64,000 nt of DNA from Sessilibacter corallicola (GCF_021290925.1 NZ_JAJSLX010000002.1:833001-897000); one strand, 5' to 3'. Counted from the first letter of the stretch, positions 9,300 to 18,546 are shown. Program-made: numbers and translations. Notes: generated by a model from the sequence alone, not told the origin.

Positions 9300-10805
9300 T
9301 TAGTTATTTTCTCTTTGCTCGAATACAGTTTCAATTTCGCTGACAACACCGTCGGTAATACTGGTGCTACCATCTACTTCGGCATTTTCAACAATTACTA
9401 AGTCTTCTTCTTCAACAGAACCTTGAATATTAAGTACGTTGCCGCCGTCAACCGAAATGCCGATAATTTCAATTTCGTTGCCACCCACACGCGATACCGG
9501 CCCCTGAAGAGTAACATCTTCGTCATCAATCACGCCTTCATTGCTCAATGAAATTGCGAACGGGTTTTGATCTTCGTCGGTAAAACCAAACAGGCGTACT
9601 TGGCGATCAGCAATACCTGAGCTAACAATTAAATCGTCGTCAACGGTTAAGTTAGTGATTGGAATATCTAAGCCGAAGAAATTTACCGAAGTGTTTACGG
9701 TAACATCGCTGGACGCTAACGGCGCCTCGATCAAAATACGACGCTCGTGATAAATAATTGTATTGGCGGTAAGTACTTGTGTATCGAGATCAAGATCGCC
9801 TTCTACTTCAATTTTTGCGCCGACAATTAAATCGGTTGCCGTGCCGCCTAAATAGCTAACGTTTGAACCCAGCTCGATTTCCTGATCGTCGACAAAGATT
9901 TCGGTGATCGAATTAATGCTGGTGACTGTGCCTTCCATTTGCGCCGGTAGGGTTTCAATGTCATCGTCGTCGGCGCGCAGTGCGGGTAAGGCAACGGTTA
10001 GACATTCAACGGCAAGTAGAGTGGAAAGGTCATCGCCCGGACTGAAGTTTTCTTCGGGAATTGCCGTAACTTCAACGTAGTCTCCTTCGGCAAGTTCACG
10101 AGTTCCGCAATCGGGGAAGGTACCATTTAAAATGATGTTTTGATCGGCGATGGTGAATGATTGGTTGGCGGTTAAATTCTCAACAGTACCGGTCATTTTC
10201 CAAATACTGAATTGGCCCGGTTGCAAGTCAACTCGGGTCGCCAAGATACCGTTTTGGCGATTGGCAAAACCGCTCACTCGGGCGATATCGCCAATGGCTA
10301 AGTTGGTTACATCTTCACCAGAAATATCTCGAAGTTCGGTGTCAGCAGTAGTGATCACCTCGTGAGATAACACCTCGAATGGGTTCAAGCTGGTAACAGG
10401 GCCAACCAACAGGTGATTCACTTCAAGGCTTGTCACCGTGCCCGTTGCTAGGTTTGATGGCGCGCCGTCTTCGATGATTAATGTGACGACCATACCATCT
10501 TCTAAATCTGAAGAGACGGCGGGAATGTCATCAATTGAGATATCAATGTTGCCTAGGGAGAAGTTGCTGTCGAAATTAACCTCAAGGTCAGAGGCGTCAG
10601 TGAGAGTGCCGATAGTCGCGCCACCGTCGTTGCCACCGCCGATGCTGCCACCGCCACCGTTGTTTCCGCCGCCATTATTACCGCCATTGTTGTTATCGTC
10701 GCTTGGACCTAACTGGAAGTCACAACCTGCTAACGGTACGGCAAGACAGGTGCTGATCAACGCAAGTGGGAACAGCTTTCTTAGAGAAAAGTCATTGAGA
10801 TTCAT
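9300..10805 (-). CDS. DUF5666 repeat lipoprotein
   Basis: The 501-residue protein has a lipoprotein signal peptide ending in LAGC (Cys at about 28) and then an Asn/Gly/Asp-rich linker (about 35-65). The rest is repeated all-beta modules of the DUF5666 kind, with recurring patterns such as GTVTSLE..LLVGPVTSLNPFEV and GDIARVSGFANRQNGILATRVDL. It is strongly acidic. No catalytic motif is visible. A surface or periplasmic structural role is plausible but unproven. Confidence 0.75.
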   Translation of the reverse strand: MNLNDFSLRKLFPLALISTCLAVPLAGCDFQLGPSDDNNNGGNNGGGNNGGGGSIGGGNDGGATIGTLTDASDLEVNFDSNFSLGNIDISIDDIPAVSSDLEDGMVVTLIIEDGAPSNLATGTVTSLEVNHLLVGPVTSLNPFEVLSHEVITTADTELRDISGEDVTNLAIGDIARVSGFANRQNGILATRVDLQPGQFSIWKMTGTVENLTANQSFTIADQNIILNGTFPDCGTRELAEGDYVEVTAIPEENFSPGDDLSTLLAVECLTVALPALRADDDDIETLPAQMEGTVTSINSITEIFVDDQEIELGSNVSYLGGTATDLIVGAKIEVEGDLDLDTQVLTANTIIYHERRILIEAPLASSDVTVNTSVNFFGLDIPITNLTVDDDLIVSSGIADRQVRLFGFTDEDQNPFAISLSNEGVIDDEDVTLQGPVSRVGGNEIEIIGISVDGGNVLNIQGSVEEEDLVIVENAEVDGSTSITDGVVSEIETVFEQRENN

Positions 10806-10837
10806 ATTCTAGTCAGTCTTCTAATTCTAAATTAAGG

Positions 10838-11017
10838 CTAGGGCCTGTTAATACTCATTAAGCCGTTTCTGTTGTCTCTGAATATGTCCTGATTGAGGCG
10901 CGAGGCACGTGATTTAGTCATTCTAAATCAGTAACGAGCAGCATCAATGACCAGTAACATCAGTAGCCAGTAATAAAAACAGCAGGGCACTTTCAAATGA
11001 GTGTTAACAGGCCCTAG
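10838..11017. mobile_element. 180-bp MITE-like element with CTAG-flanked inverted repeats
   Basis: The ends GGCCTGTTAATACTCATT and AATGAGTGTTAACAGGCC are inverted repeats with one mismatch. Each is bordered on the outside by CTAG, which fits a palindromic target site or a 2-4-bp duplication. The interior has a perfect hairpin (TGATTTAG/CTAAATCA) and no reading frame. A solo copy of the right end recurs at 61894-61911. The layout is that of a non-autonomous element mobilised in trans by an IS transposase; end sequence and CTAG/TA target resemble IS5-family elements, which is an inference. Confidence 0.7.
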
Positions 11018-11636
11018 TGTAACAGAGCCCAAGCAAACGTAAATCGGCTCAGCCGCTGTAATTGGAAAAGAATCAAAGAAATTTAAATTAGACGAGATGT
11101 TATGAAACTCAGAGAATATTTTATCCGCGTCTAAATACTGACCTTCATTGTTGTTTCACAATGATGAAATATGGACTGTTAATGTTGGTTAATTTTGAGC
11201 GATGTTTAAAAATAAAAATGGTGGTAGATCACTAAAGAAAAAACATCTGCTTTGTATAAAAATTATTTCGCTTTTTTCGAATATTTTAACAAATTGTGAT
11301 CACTATTTTCCTGAATTCGAGGTTTGATACTACCTAAATTTTTAACGCGTAAATTAGGGTTTATTTACACTCTATTTAAGCATTTCTGTTGGGGAAAACT
11401 TTCACGAATATATTAGAACGTGCGCAGTTTAGTTATTTAAATTTAACAATCTATAACCGTTGAAAAACTCGATTTTTTGTAAGTCACGGATCATTGCTCA
11501 TTAAATTAATGTCAAGATGACCTAAACTAATATCAATTCAGTCGATAGTTATTTTATCGGTGTCGGCCGCTTATATAAGTAATTTAAAATTTCGAATCAA
11601 AAAGTAATTTTTCGAAATTTTTGGCCGAAAACCTAG
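11018..11636. other. AT-rich intergenic stretch, no gene seen
   Basis: About 620 AT-rich bases between the two inverted-repeat elements. No long reading frame, tRNA or convincing terminator was found. It may hold the promoter of the rightward lipoprotein gene interrupted by the 265-bp element. Confidence 0.4.
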
Positions 11637-11901
11637 AGGAGCCTCTGATTAACCTCAAGATCACTCAGGCCAAGGAGTTTTTTTCTGATTAAGGCGTGCT
11701 TTTGAAGGTCTAACGGGTTAAATCGAAAAAGCACAACGCGGAGCAGGAAAAAACTGGCAGGCCCCGTAGGGCGAGTTCTCAAGCGCACATTTGCGGCGTT
11801 GCCGTTTTTATTAAGGACTAAGGCCATTAATTGCAAACGGCGTCTTGCAACTGCACGCTTGAGATCACGCTGAGTAATTTTGAGGTTAATCAGAGGCTCC
11901 T
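11637..11901. mobile_element. 265-bp MITE-like element, copy A
   Basis: The 22-base ends are a perfect inverted repeat (left end begins AGGAGCCTCTGATTAACC). The interior contains further inverted repeats, including GCGTGCTTTT/AAAAGCAC and TTGCCGTTT/CAAACGGC. Copy B at 43081-43345 has exactly the same length and a nearly identical interior, while its ends differ yet still pair. No transposase is encoded. A 67-residue leftward reading frame inside is probably spurious. It lies 65 bases before the metalloprotease-like lipoprotein gene and probably displaced its promoter. Confidence 0.82.
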
Positions 11902-11966
11902 ATATTCAGTATGTAATCTTCACACGAACGATTACCTCGCTTATTTAATTTGATGTTGGAATTAAT

Positions 11967-13619
11967 ATGATTAAACGGAACTCCAAATTATTCGCTCTCG
12001 TTGCAGCCTTTGCTTTAACAGCTTGTGGTGGAGGCGGCGGTGGCGGTGGAGGCGATACCGGTTCGTCGTCAACATCATCGGACGCACCCTCGTTTGTTGA
12101 TGTATCAGGCAGCGTAACATTTGATAGCGTACCCCATAATCCACTCACATTAGGTCTTGATTTTGAATCGACCACCATCGAACCCGCACGCGGTGTTGTT
12201 GTTCAGGCCATTGATGTTAACGGTGCTGTGATTGATGAAACTGTCACCAATGGTAATGGCGATTATTTATTGACAGTTGGCGTCGACACTCAAGTGTTTA
12301 TTCGCGCCCGTGCGGAATTATTGTCGCCAGCGGGTTCTTCTTCGTGGGAAGTGGCCATTACCGATAACACCAACAGCAACGCTTTGTATGTTCTCGATGG
12401 CCAAGCTTTTAATTCGGGCGACGCAGACGTCACTCGCAATCTCCACGCTGCATCTGGTTGGGATCTGAGCCAGATGGATTATCTCGATCCGCGAGCGGCT
12501 GCACCCTTTGCTATTTTGGATGCTATTTACGAAGCCATTCAAGCGTTTGTTGCCATAGACTCCACCATTCAATTGCCGGCCTTAGAAGTGCGTTGGAGTG
12601 AAAACAATGTGCCAACGGGTAATGGATCTGCCACCGATTTAGCCAACGGAATGATTTCCACCTCCTTTTACAGTCCTGCTCAGCAGGTGATTTATATCTT
12701 GGGCGGTGCTGACCAAGACACGGACGAATACGACAGTCACGTGATTGTTCACGAGTGGGGACATTATTTTGAGGACATCATGTCGCGCTCGGATTCCTTA
12801 GGCGGTTCCCACTCAATTAATGATCGACTAGACATGCGTTTAGCGTTCAGTGAAGGATTCGGTAATGCGCTATCTGGCATTATTCTCAATGATTCTCGCT
12901 ATATTGACAGTTTGGGTGTCAGACAGCTGTTTGGTTTTCAAATTGACGTAGAACGCAACGATAACGTTAATATTGGTTGGTTTAATGAAGGCACCGTACA
13001 ATCAATTATTTACGATATCTTCGATGGAATTACCGTTGTGCCTGTCGGCGATCCCGAAGCCAGCGATGAAATTTCCGCAGGGCTTGCGCCAATTTACGAA
13101 ATCCTAAGAAGCGACGAATACGTTAATTCACCCCTGCTCACCAGTTTGCATCTGTTTTTGGCCGAATACAAAGCGGTCTTCCCCGGTGATGCCGATGCCA
13201 TTGACCGCTTGGCCGCAGGCCAAGATGTTACGGTTAATGACGCCATAGCTACAGGTGAGACTAACGATGGTGGTAATCCTGTGACCTTGCCGGTTTATAT
13301 GATGCTAAGCCAGGGGCAAACGGCAGACTTTTGCTTGATTAATGATTTTGGACCCCAAAATCGTTTAGGAAACTTCCGCTATATTTTGCTCGAAGGTTTA
13401 ACTGCTGGTAACTACACGATTCGAGTTGACCGTATTTCCGGTGACCCGGTGACAGACCCAGATTTATTTATTTTGCAGTCGGGTAATTTTGTTGCCGCTG
13501 CGCAAACCGGGGCTGCTAATACCGAGTTCTGGTCTGGCCAATTACCCAGCGGTAATTTTGTGCTCAATGTTTTCGATTTTAACCGTGCTGATGCATGTTA
13601 TCGGGTGAGTTTTAATTAA
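11967..13619 (+). CDS. Lipoprotein with HEWGH zinc-metalloprotease motif
   Basis: The 550-residue protein has a lipoprotein signal peptide (FALTAC, Cys20) followed by a run of nine glycines and a Ser/Thr linker. Residues about 45-130 resemble a carboxypeptidase-regulatory-like beta-sandwich (VVVQAIDVNGAVIDETVTNGNGDY). The core has H262-E263-W-G-H266, an HExxH zinc site, and a downstream SEGFG (Glu296) placed 30 residues later as a possible third ligand in gluzincin style. A C-terminal beta domain (TADFCLINDFG...PSGNFVLNVFDF) resembles bacterial pre-peptidase domains. Likely a surface-anchored protease; substrate unknown. Confidence 0.72.
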   Translation: MIKRNSKLFALVAAFALTACGGGGGGGGGDTGSSSTSSDAPSFVDVSGSVTFDSVPHNPLTLGLDFESTTIEPARGVVVQAIDVNGAVIDETVTNGNGDYLLTVGVDTQVFIRARAELLSPAGSSSWEVAITDNTNSNALYVLDGQAFNSGDADVTRNLHAASGWDLSQMDYLDPRAAAPFAILDAIYEAIQAFVAIDSTIQLPALEVRWSENNVPTGNGSATDLANGMISTSFYSPAQQVIYILGGADQDTDEYDSHVIVHEWGHYFEDIMSRSDSLGGSHSINDRLDMRLAFSEGFGNALSGIILNDSRYIDSLGVRQLFGFQIDVERNDNVNIGWFNEGTVQSIIYDIFDGITVVPVGDPEASDEISAGLAPIYEILRSDEYVNSPLLTSLHLFLAEYKAVFPGDADAIDRLAAGQDVTVNDAIATGETNDGGNPVTLPVYMMLSQGQTADFCLINDFGPQNRLGNFRYILLEGLTAGNYTIRVDRISGDPVTDPDLFILQSGNFVAAAQTGAANTEFWSGQLPSGNFVLNVFDFNRADACYRVSFN

Positions 13620-13706
13620 TTGGAAAATACAAACAGCGGGTAAAGTAAAAGCGTACTTTGCGAGCAATTACATAAATGAGTTAGGCAACCCACTGGGTTA
13701 AATCTT

Positions 13707-14285
13707 ATGAATACGTCAAAATTATTATTGCCTTTAGTATTAACTCTTGGAGTTGGTTTGATTGGCTGCGGCAGTGAATCGAGCGATGACAGACTGACTG
13801 CGTCGGTTTCTGCCCCCGAGGTAGATTCACATACCGAAACCGTTGATGAACAAAGTGGTTTACGTCTTGGTCGTCATTATTTAAAACCAGGCGCGGCGGT
13901 ACTGTTTGATCACGACTACGACGGTAAAACCGACGTGTCGGAACAAGAGTTGGTCAATGTACAAATATTGCCTTCGTTCAATATGGAAACCTTACGCGTA
14001 CGCATCACCTCAGTGGATGGCATCATGGTCGGTGGCGATATTTCTTTTCAGGGGCCGGCAATCGGTCAACAACCGGTGAACATTCCCGTGCTGATTCAAT
14101 CAGGCTCTGAAGGTCGCTATTACCTGAATGTTATGGTTGATTCGATGGTAAAAGGCGATAAGCAATCGCGCAGTTTTGCCTTACCCATTGTCGTTGGTGA
14201 CGCTCCTATCAGCACCAAATCCAGCCAAATCGTTGAATCCAATGGCGAGCTTATTCGAGTGATGCCGGCAACGGAAAACCCTTAA
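13707..14285 (+). CDS. Predicted lipoprotein, unknown function
   Basis: The 192-residue product has a signal peptide ending in LIGC (Cys21) and an acidic Ser-rich linker. Its body is beta-rich (RITSVDGIMVGGDISFQGP...NIPVLIQSGSEGRYYLNVMVDS). HDYDGKTDVSEQE resembles an EF-hand-like loop, so calcium binding is possible. I do not recognise a family. It follows the metalloprotease-like lipoprotein gene by 87 bases on the same strand and may act with it. Confidence 0.65.
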   Translation: MNTSKLLLPLVLTLGVGLIGCGSESSDDRLTASVSAPEVDSHTETVDEQSGLRLGRHYLKPGAAVLFDHDYDGKTDVSEQELVNVQILPSFNMETLRVRITSVDGIMVGGDISFQGPAIGQQPVNIPVLIQSGSEGRYYLNVMVDSMVKGDKQSRSFALPIVVGDAPISTKSSQIVESNGELIRVMPATENP

Positions 14286-14297
14286 CATTACCCCCAA

Positions 14298-14322
14298 TTC
14301 AGGCGCTGTTCGGGCGCCTGAA
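14298..14322 (+). terminator. Hairpin after the lipoprotein gene
   Basis: TTCAGGCGC pairs perfectly with GCGCCTGAA over a seven-base loop, 13 bases after the stop codon. The following bases are pyrimidine-rich, with no clean T-run. Confidence 0.55.
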
Positions 14323-14415
14323 TACCTTCCTCCTTTCGTTCAATCTGATTCCATTTCTTGACCGACCTTACTTTGCCTGACAGACTTACACTGGATATAA
14401 ATTCAGGTGTTATCT

Positions 14416-14937
14416 ATGGCATTGGTATTGGGAATCGATCCGGGTTCCTTAAAAACAGGTTTCGGTATCGTTAATTCGGTTGGCGGCAAAAATGAATACG
14501 TCGCCAGCGGTGTTATTCGCCTGCCAGCGAATGAATCCTTGCCCGAACGTTTGAAAATTATTTTTCAGTCCGTTACCGATGTCATTATTGAGTACCAGCC
14601 CAATGAGATGGCCGTCGAACAAGTGTTTATGGCAAAAAGCGCCGGTTCTGCGTTAAAGCTCGGACAGGCGCGTGGCGCGGCGATTGTGGCGGGAGTGAAT
14701 CAAAATTTACCCGTGGCTGAGTACGAAGCCAGAAAAGTGAAGCAATCGGTGGTGGGCACGGGCGCTGCGGATAAATTCCAAGTGCAGCACATGGTGACTC
14801 ACCTACTAAAACTTTCTTCCGTGCCGCAAGAAGATGCCGCCGATGCGCTCGCGGTTGCATTGTGTCACTCACACACACAACAACAGCTGATTCGCAGCAC
14901 GCGTTCGGTGACTTATCGCCGTGGTCGTTTAGTGTGA
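14416..14937 (+). CDS. ruvC: Holliday junction resolvase RuvC
   Basis: At 173 residues this matches the usual RuvC length. The acidic catalytic residues are visible in [12 protein letters not shown] (Asp near 8), AVEQVFM (Glu) and [13 protein letters not shown] (paired Asp). It cuts four-way DNA junctions symmetrically as a dimer during recombination repair. The start is the ATG of [10 protein letters not shown], with AGGTG upstream; a GTG three codons earlier is less likely. It opens the ruvCAB unit. The yebC gene usually found before it is absent. Confidence 0.96.
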   Translation: MALVLGIDPGSLKTGFGIVNSVGGKNEYVASGVIRLPANESLPERLKIIFQSVTDVIIEYQPNEMAVEQVFMAKSAGSALKLGQARGAAIVAGVNQNLPVAEYEARKVKQSVVGTGAADKFQVQHMVTHLLKLSSVPQEDAADALAVALCHSHTQQQLIRSTRSVTYRRGRLV

Positions 14938-14990
14938 ATTCCATTTGTTCAGTGGCTTATACACCGTAAAAATAAGGAATTATCGTAATT

Positions 14991-15623
14991 ATGATTGGTC
15001 GTTTAACCGGTGTGTTGGCAGAGAAGCAACCTCCTTTTTTGCTGATTGACGTCAACGGTGTGGGGTATGAAGTTCAGGCACCCATGACAAGTATTTATCA
15101 ATTGCCTGCGCTCGGTGAAAGAGTCACCTTGTTTACGCATTTTTCCGTCAGCGAAAACGCTCAGCAGCTTTTCGCTTTTAAAGATAAAGATGATCGGTTG
15201 TTATTTCGCCATCTAATAAAAGTAAGTGGCGTCGGCCCAAAATTAGGGCTGGCGATTTTATCGGGGATGGAAGCCAACGAATTCGTGCAAGCGGTATTGA
15301 ATGGCGAAAGTACGCGGTTGGTGAAAATTCCCGGTGTGGGAAAAAAAACCGCTGAACGTTTGGTGGTGGAAATGCAAGACCGACTCAAAGATTGGTCGGT
15401 TGCGCCAACCGAATCTTCTCAAGACACATCGGCCAGCGAAAATCCGGGCCAACAAGGCCTCTCTCAAAATGATATGATCGCCGAGGCTGAAAGTGCGCTG
15501 GTCGCACTGGGTTACAAGCCTACCGAAGCCGCAAAAGTGATCGCAAGAGTGTGTAAAGAGCACACGCCATCGAGAAGTGAAGAACTGATTCGTTTGGCGC
15601 TAAAGAGCATGCTTCCTGCGTAG
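14991..15623 (+). CDS. ruvA: Holliday junction branch migration protein RuvA
   Basis: The 210-residue protein starts MIGRLTGVLAEKQPPFLLIDVNGVGYEV, the N-terminal OB-fold of RuvA. Helix-hairpin-helix segments VSGVGPKLGLAILSGM and IPGVGKKTAERLVVEM sit in the middle. The C-terminal domain (AESALVALGYKPTEAAKVI) contacts RuvB, after a flexible acidic linker (about 140-160). The tetramer holds the Holliday junction while RuvB motors pump DNA. It begins 53 bases after ruvC. Confidence 0.97.
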   Translation: MIGRLTGVLAEKQPPFLLIDVNGVGYEVQAPMTSIYQLPALGERVTLFTHFSVSENAQQLFAFKDKDDRLLFRHLIKVSGVGPKLGLAILSGMEANEFVQAVLNGESTRLVKIPGVGKKTAERLVVEMQDRLKDWSVAPTESSQDTSASENPGQQGLSQNDMIAEAESALVALGYKPTEAAKVIARVCKEHTPSRSEELIRLALKSMLPA

Positions 15624-15658
15624 CTGTGTTAATTCTAGATTGAGGCCATTGCCATTGT

Positions 15659-16690
15659 ATGATCGATAAAGATCAAATCGACGCTCCCCGAATTGTTTCC
15701 TCCGTTGCCGATCAACGCGAAGAGGTGCTTGACCGAACGGTTCGGCCGCAAAAGTTGGCCGATTATGTCGGTCAGCCTGTGGTTCGCGAGCAGATGGAAA
15801 TATTTATAGGTGCTGCAAAAAAACGCGGTGAAGCTCTCGACCACACCTTAATCTTTGGCCCACCCGGGCTCGGTAAAACCACGCTCGCCAACATTATTGC
15901 CGCAGAGATGGGAACAGAACTGAAAACAACGTCTGGCCCGGTGCTTGAAAAAGCCGGTGATCTAGCGGCTTTAATGACCAACTTAGATTCTGGTGATGTC
16001 TTGTTTATCGATGAAATTCATCGATTAAGCCCTGTTGTCGAAGAAGTGCTTTATCCGGCCATGGAAGATTTTCAGCTGGATATTATGATCGGCGAAGGCC
16101 CCGCAGCGCGGTCGATCAAAATTGATTTACCGCCGTTTACCTTGGTCGGTGCCACCACCCGAGCTGGATTGCTAACCTCGCCGCTGCGCGATCGATTCGG
16201 AATTGTGCAGCGTTTAGAATTCGTCAGCGTTCGTGATTTGACTCACATTGTGCTGCGCGCTTCGCGATTGATGTCGATTTCGGTCGAGCAAGACGGCGCC
16301 CACGAAATTGCCAAACGTTCAAGGGGCACTCCTCGAATTGCTCTGCGACTGTTGCGACGGGTACGCGATTTTGCCGAGGTTAAAGGCGACGGTGTTATCA
16401 CGGCCGAAATAGCCGATTCTGCATTAAATATGCTGAATGTAGATTCTCTCGGATTTGACCATATGGATCGACGCATGCTGCTTGCGGTCATGGAGAAATT
16501 CGGCGGAGGCCCAGTGGGTGTAGAAAGTCTCGCCGCCGCCATCAGTGAAGAGAAAGGCACCATCGAAGATGTGCTTGAACCCTATTTGATTCAACAGGGC
16601 TACATCACTCGCACACCCAGAGGTCGAATCGCTACACAACGTGCTTACGATCACTTCGGCATCGCTTCTGATCCAGACTCAGACGCCTAA
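15659..16690 (+). CDS. ruvB: Holliday junction branch migration ATPase RuvB
   Basis: A 343-residue AAA+ ATPase of standard RuvB length. Walker A is [10 protein letters not shown], Walker B is LFIDEIHRL, and sensor 1 lies in VGATTRAG. The arginine-finger region is SPLRDRFGI, and the C-terminal winged-helix segment is [13 protein letters not shown]. Hexameric rings on either side of RuvA drive branch migration. It follows ruvA by 35 bases in the same operon. Confidence 0.98.
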   Translation: MIDKDQIDAPRIVSSVADQREEVLDRTVRPQKLADYVGQPVVREQMEIFIGAAKKRGEALDHTLIFGPPGLGKTTLANIIAAEMGTELKTTSGPVLEKAGDLAALMTNLDSGDVLFIDEIHRLSPVVEEVLYPAMEDFQLDIMIGEGPAARSIKIDLPPFTLVGATTRAGLLTSPLRDRFGIVQRLEFVSVRDLTHIVLRASRLMSISVEQDGAHEIAKRSRGTPRIALRLLRRVRDFAEVKGDGVITAEIADSALNMLNVDSLGFDHMDRRMLLAVMEKFGGGPVGVESLAAAISEEKGTIEDVLEPYLIQQGYITRTPRGRIATQRAYDHFGIASDPDSDA

Positions 16691-16723
16691 ATTTCCCATT
16701 AGTATTTCAACTGATCATTCATT

Positions 16724-17119
16724 ATGTCGAATTTTTTTATCCCCGTGCGTGTGTACATTGAAGATACCGACGCCGGTGGCATTGTTTTTTACGCGAATTA
16801 TTTAAAATATATGGAGCGTGCGCGCACGGAATTATTGCGCAGTCACGGGTTCCCAAAACCTGCATTGGTGGGGGAGAGCGGATTACTGGTGGTGACATCG
16901 GTTAATGTCGATTACAAACGCCCTGCGACCCTCGACGACGAAATTAGAGTCACTGCTGTAATAGAAAAAGTGGCTCGGGTTTACGTGGTGTTTAAGCAAG
17001 AAGTGTGGCGCGACGATGAATTACTGTGCACTGGAACCATCAAGGTTGCCTGTGTTGACAGTGCTACAAAGCGGCCCATGTCGTTGCCAAAAGAAATGTT
17101 GGAAAAAATCCGCTCTTAA
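16724..17119 (+). CDS. ybgC: Tol-Pal system acyl-CoA thioesterase YbgC
   Basis: The 131-residue hot-dog-fold protein carries EDTDAGGIVFYANYLKYMERARTE, the 4-hydroxybenzoyl-CoA thioesterase signature with the catalytic Asp in DTDAGG. YbgC hydrolyses acyl-CoA or acyl-ACP in the cytosol and is regularly encoded just before tolQ, as here. It begins 33 bases after ruvB. The gap of nearly 300 bases to tolQ suggests that tolQ has its own promoter. Confidence 0.95.
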   Translation: MSNFFIPVRVYIEDTDAGGIVFYANYLKYMERARTELLRSHGFPKPALVGESGLLVVTSVNVDYKRPATLDDEIRVTAVIEKVARVYVVFKQEVWRDDELLCTGTIKVACVDSATKRPMSLPKEMLEKIRS

Positions 17120-17416
17120 TTCGACAATTGACTCTTATTAGGGGCAATTCTTTCAATACGGTGGAACCGTTCGCTCGAATTGCACCCTAACAGCGCTCAT
17201 GCATCTTGTTGTATTTTCGATTGGGTCAGGCGGCGTTAATAAAAGTTTACCCATCATTTTGTGAACCACTTAAATGCCCAAACACACATAAATGTCCAAA
17301 CATTCATTTCAAGCTATAGTGCCGTACTGGTTCGTTTTTGATCTTCCCACACTAAACTAATCCTTTGATACTATTGTCCATAATTAACATTCAGTCATTT
17401 GGAGTTACCTCAGCCC

Positions 17417-18112
17417 ATGCAGGCGTCAGAATCCCTCTCTATATGGTCGCTTATTGTACAAGCGAGTTTTCTTGTTCAAGCTGTAATGGCAATTTTATTG
17501 TTAGCGTCCGTGGTCTCTTGGGTAATGATCGTCAATCGCGGCATGTATCAACGTCGAGCAAAACGCTTGTATACCGAATTTGAAAAGCGGTTCTGGTCGG
17601 GCATTGATCTAACCCAGCTCTACAAACAAGGTAATAATCGGGCGAATGCCGGCGCTATTGACGGTGTGGAAAATATTTTTAGAGCGGGTTTTAAAGAGTT
17701 TTCTCGTTTACGCCAGCAAGGTGCGGTGGATGCCGAAGCGGTCATGCAAGGAACCGAACGGGCAATGCGCGTTGCCCTTGCCCGCGAAGAAGAAAAGCTA
17801 GAAGCCAACCTTGCGTTCCTCGCCAGTGTTGCTTCTGTTAGCCCTTACATTGGCTTGTTCGGTACGGTTTGGGGAATCATGAACTCGTTTCGCGGCCTGG
17901 CCAATGTTCACCAAGCAACCTTAGCAACTGTTGCGCCTGGAATTTCAGAGGCCTTGGTTGCTACTGCGATGGGCTTATTTGCCGCGATTCCTGCGGTACT
18001 TGCCTACAACCGCTACTCTGCCCGAGCCGAATCTTTGGCCGGTAATTACGAGACGTTCTCTGAAGAGTTGTCGTCGTTTTTGCACCGTAAACTTCACTCC
18101 AACGTTGCCTGA
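17417..18112 (+). CDS. tolQ: Tol-Pal system proton channel subunit TolQ
   Basis: The 231-residue inner-membrane protein has a first membrane segment at about 14-36 and two more at about 135-190. The conserved core is SPYIGLFGTVWGIMNSF...GISEALVATAMGLFAAIPAVLAYN, shared with MotA/ExbB. With TolR it converts proton flow into motion of TolA. The start was set at MQASESLS, with GGAG upstream; a TTG six codons earlier is possible but unneeded. It begins the tolQRAB series. Confidence 0.96.
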   Translation: MQASESLSIWSLIVQASFLVQAVMAILLLASVVSWVMIVNRGMYQRRAKRLYTEFEKRFWSGIDLTQLYKQGNNRANAGAIDGVENIFRAGFKEFSRLRQQGAVDAEAVMQGTERAMRVALAREEEKLEANLAFLASVASVSPYIGLFGTVWGIMNSFRGLANVHQATLATVAPGISEALVATAMGLFAAIPAVLAYNRYSARAESLAGNYETFSEELSSFLHRKLHSNVA

Positions 18113-18123
18113 GTTATTGCGCT

Positions 18124-18546
18124 ATGGCCGTACGAAATAAAAAACGCAAACCCATGGCTGAGATCAACGTCGTACCTTACATCGACGTGATGTTGGTACT
18201 GTTGGTTGTTTTCATGATTACTGCGCCCTTGTTGATGCAGGGGGTGGAAGTCGATTTACCGCAAGCGCCGTCAGAACCTCTCGATAGCGAGCAAGACGAA
18301 CCGTTGATTGTGTCGGTAAAACAAGACGGCAGTTTTTATTTAAACCTAGGGCAAGATCAAAACTCGCCCAAAGCCATGACACAAATCCAAGACATCGTTG
18401 GCAAAGTTTTGCGAGAGAAACCTCAAACGCCTGTTCTCGTTTGGGGTGATCATCGCGTTCCTTACGGTGAAGTCGTCGGTGTTATGACCAGTTTGCAAGC
18501 TGCTGGTGCGCCGTCGGTCGGTTTAGTGACGGAGCCACAACAATAA
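18124..18546 (+). CDS. tolR: Tol-Pal system protein TolR
   Basis: The 140-residue protein has one N-terminal membrane segment containing IDVMLVLLVVFMITAPLL. The Asp in NVVPYIDVMLVLL is the proton-carrying residue of the ExbD/TolR family. The periplasmic part follows (GVEVDLPQAPSEPL...). It pairs with TolQ as stator of the motor. It begins 11 bases after tolQ, and its stop codon overlaps the tolA start by one base (TAATG), implying translational coupling. Confidence 0.96.
   Translation: MAVRNKKRKPMAEINVVPYIDVMLVLLVVFMITAPLLMQGVEVDLPQAPSEPLDSEQDEPLIVSVKQDGSFYLNLGQDQNSPKAMTQIQDIVGKVLREKPQTPVLVWGDHRVPYGEVVGVMTSLQAAGAPSVGLVTEPQQ

Noticed and set aside
11633-11836. 67-residue leftward reading frame inside element copy A, with a similar 70-residue frame in copy B (43068-43280)
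   Set aside because: The two differ mostly by amino-acid-changing substitutions, the frame is embedded in inverted repeats, and no family is recognisable. It is a by-product of the repeat.
12028-12054. G-rich run coding nine glycines as a frameshift or phase-variable tract
   Set aside because: The run mixes GGT, GGA and GGC codons rather than one homopolymer, and the frame is intact on both sides. Glycine linkers after a lipobox are common.
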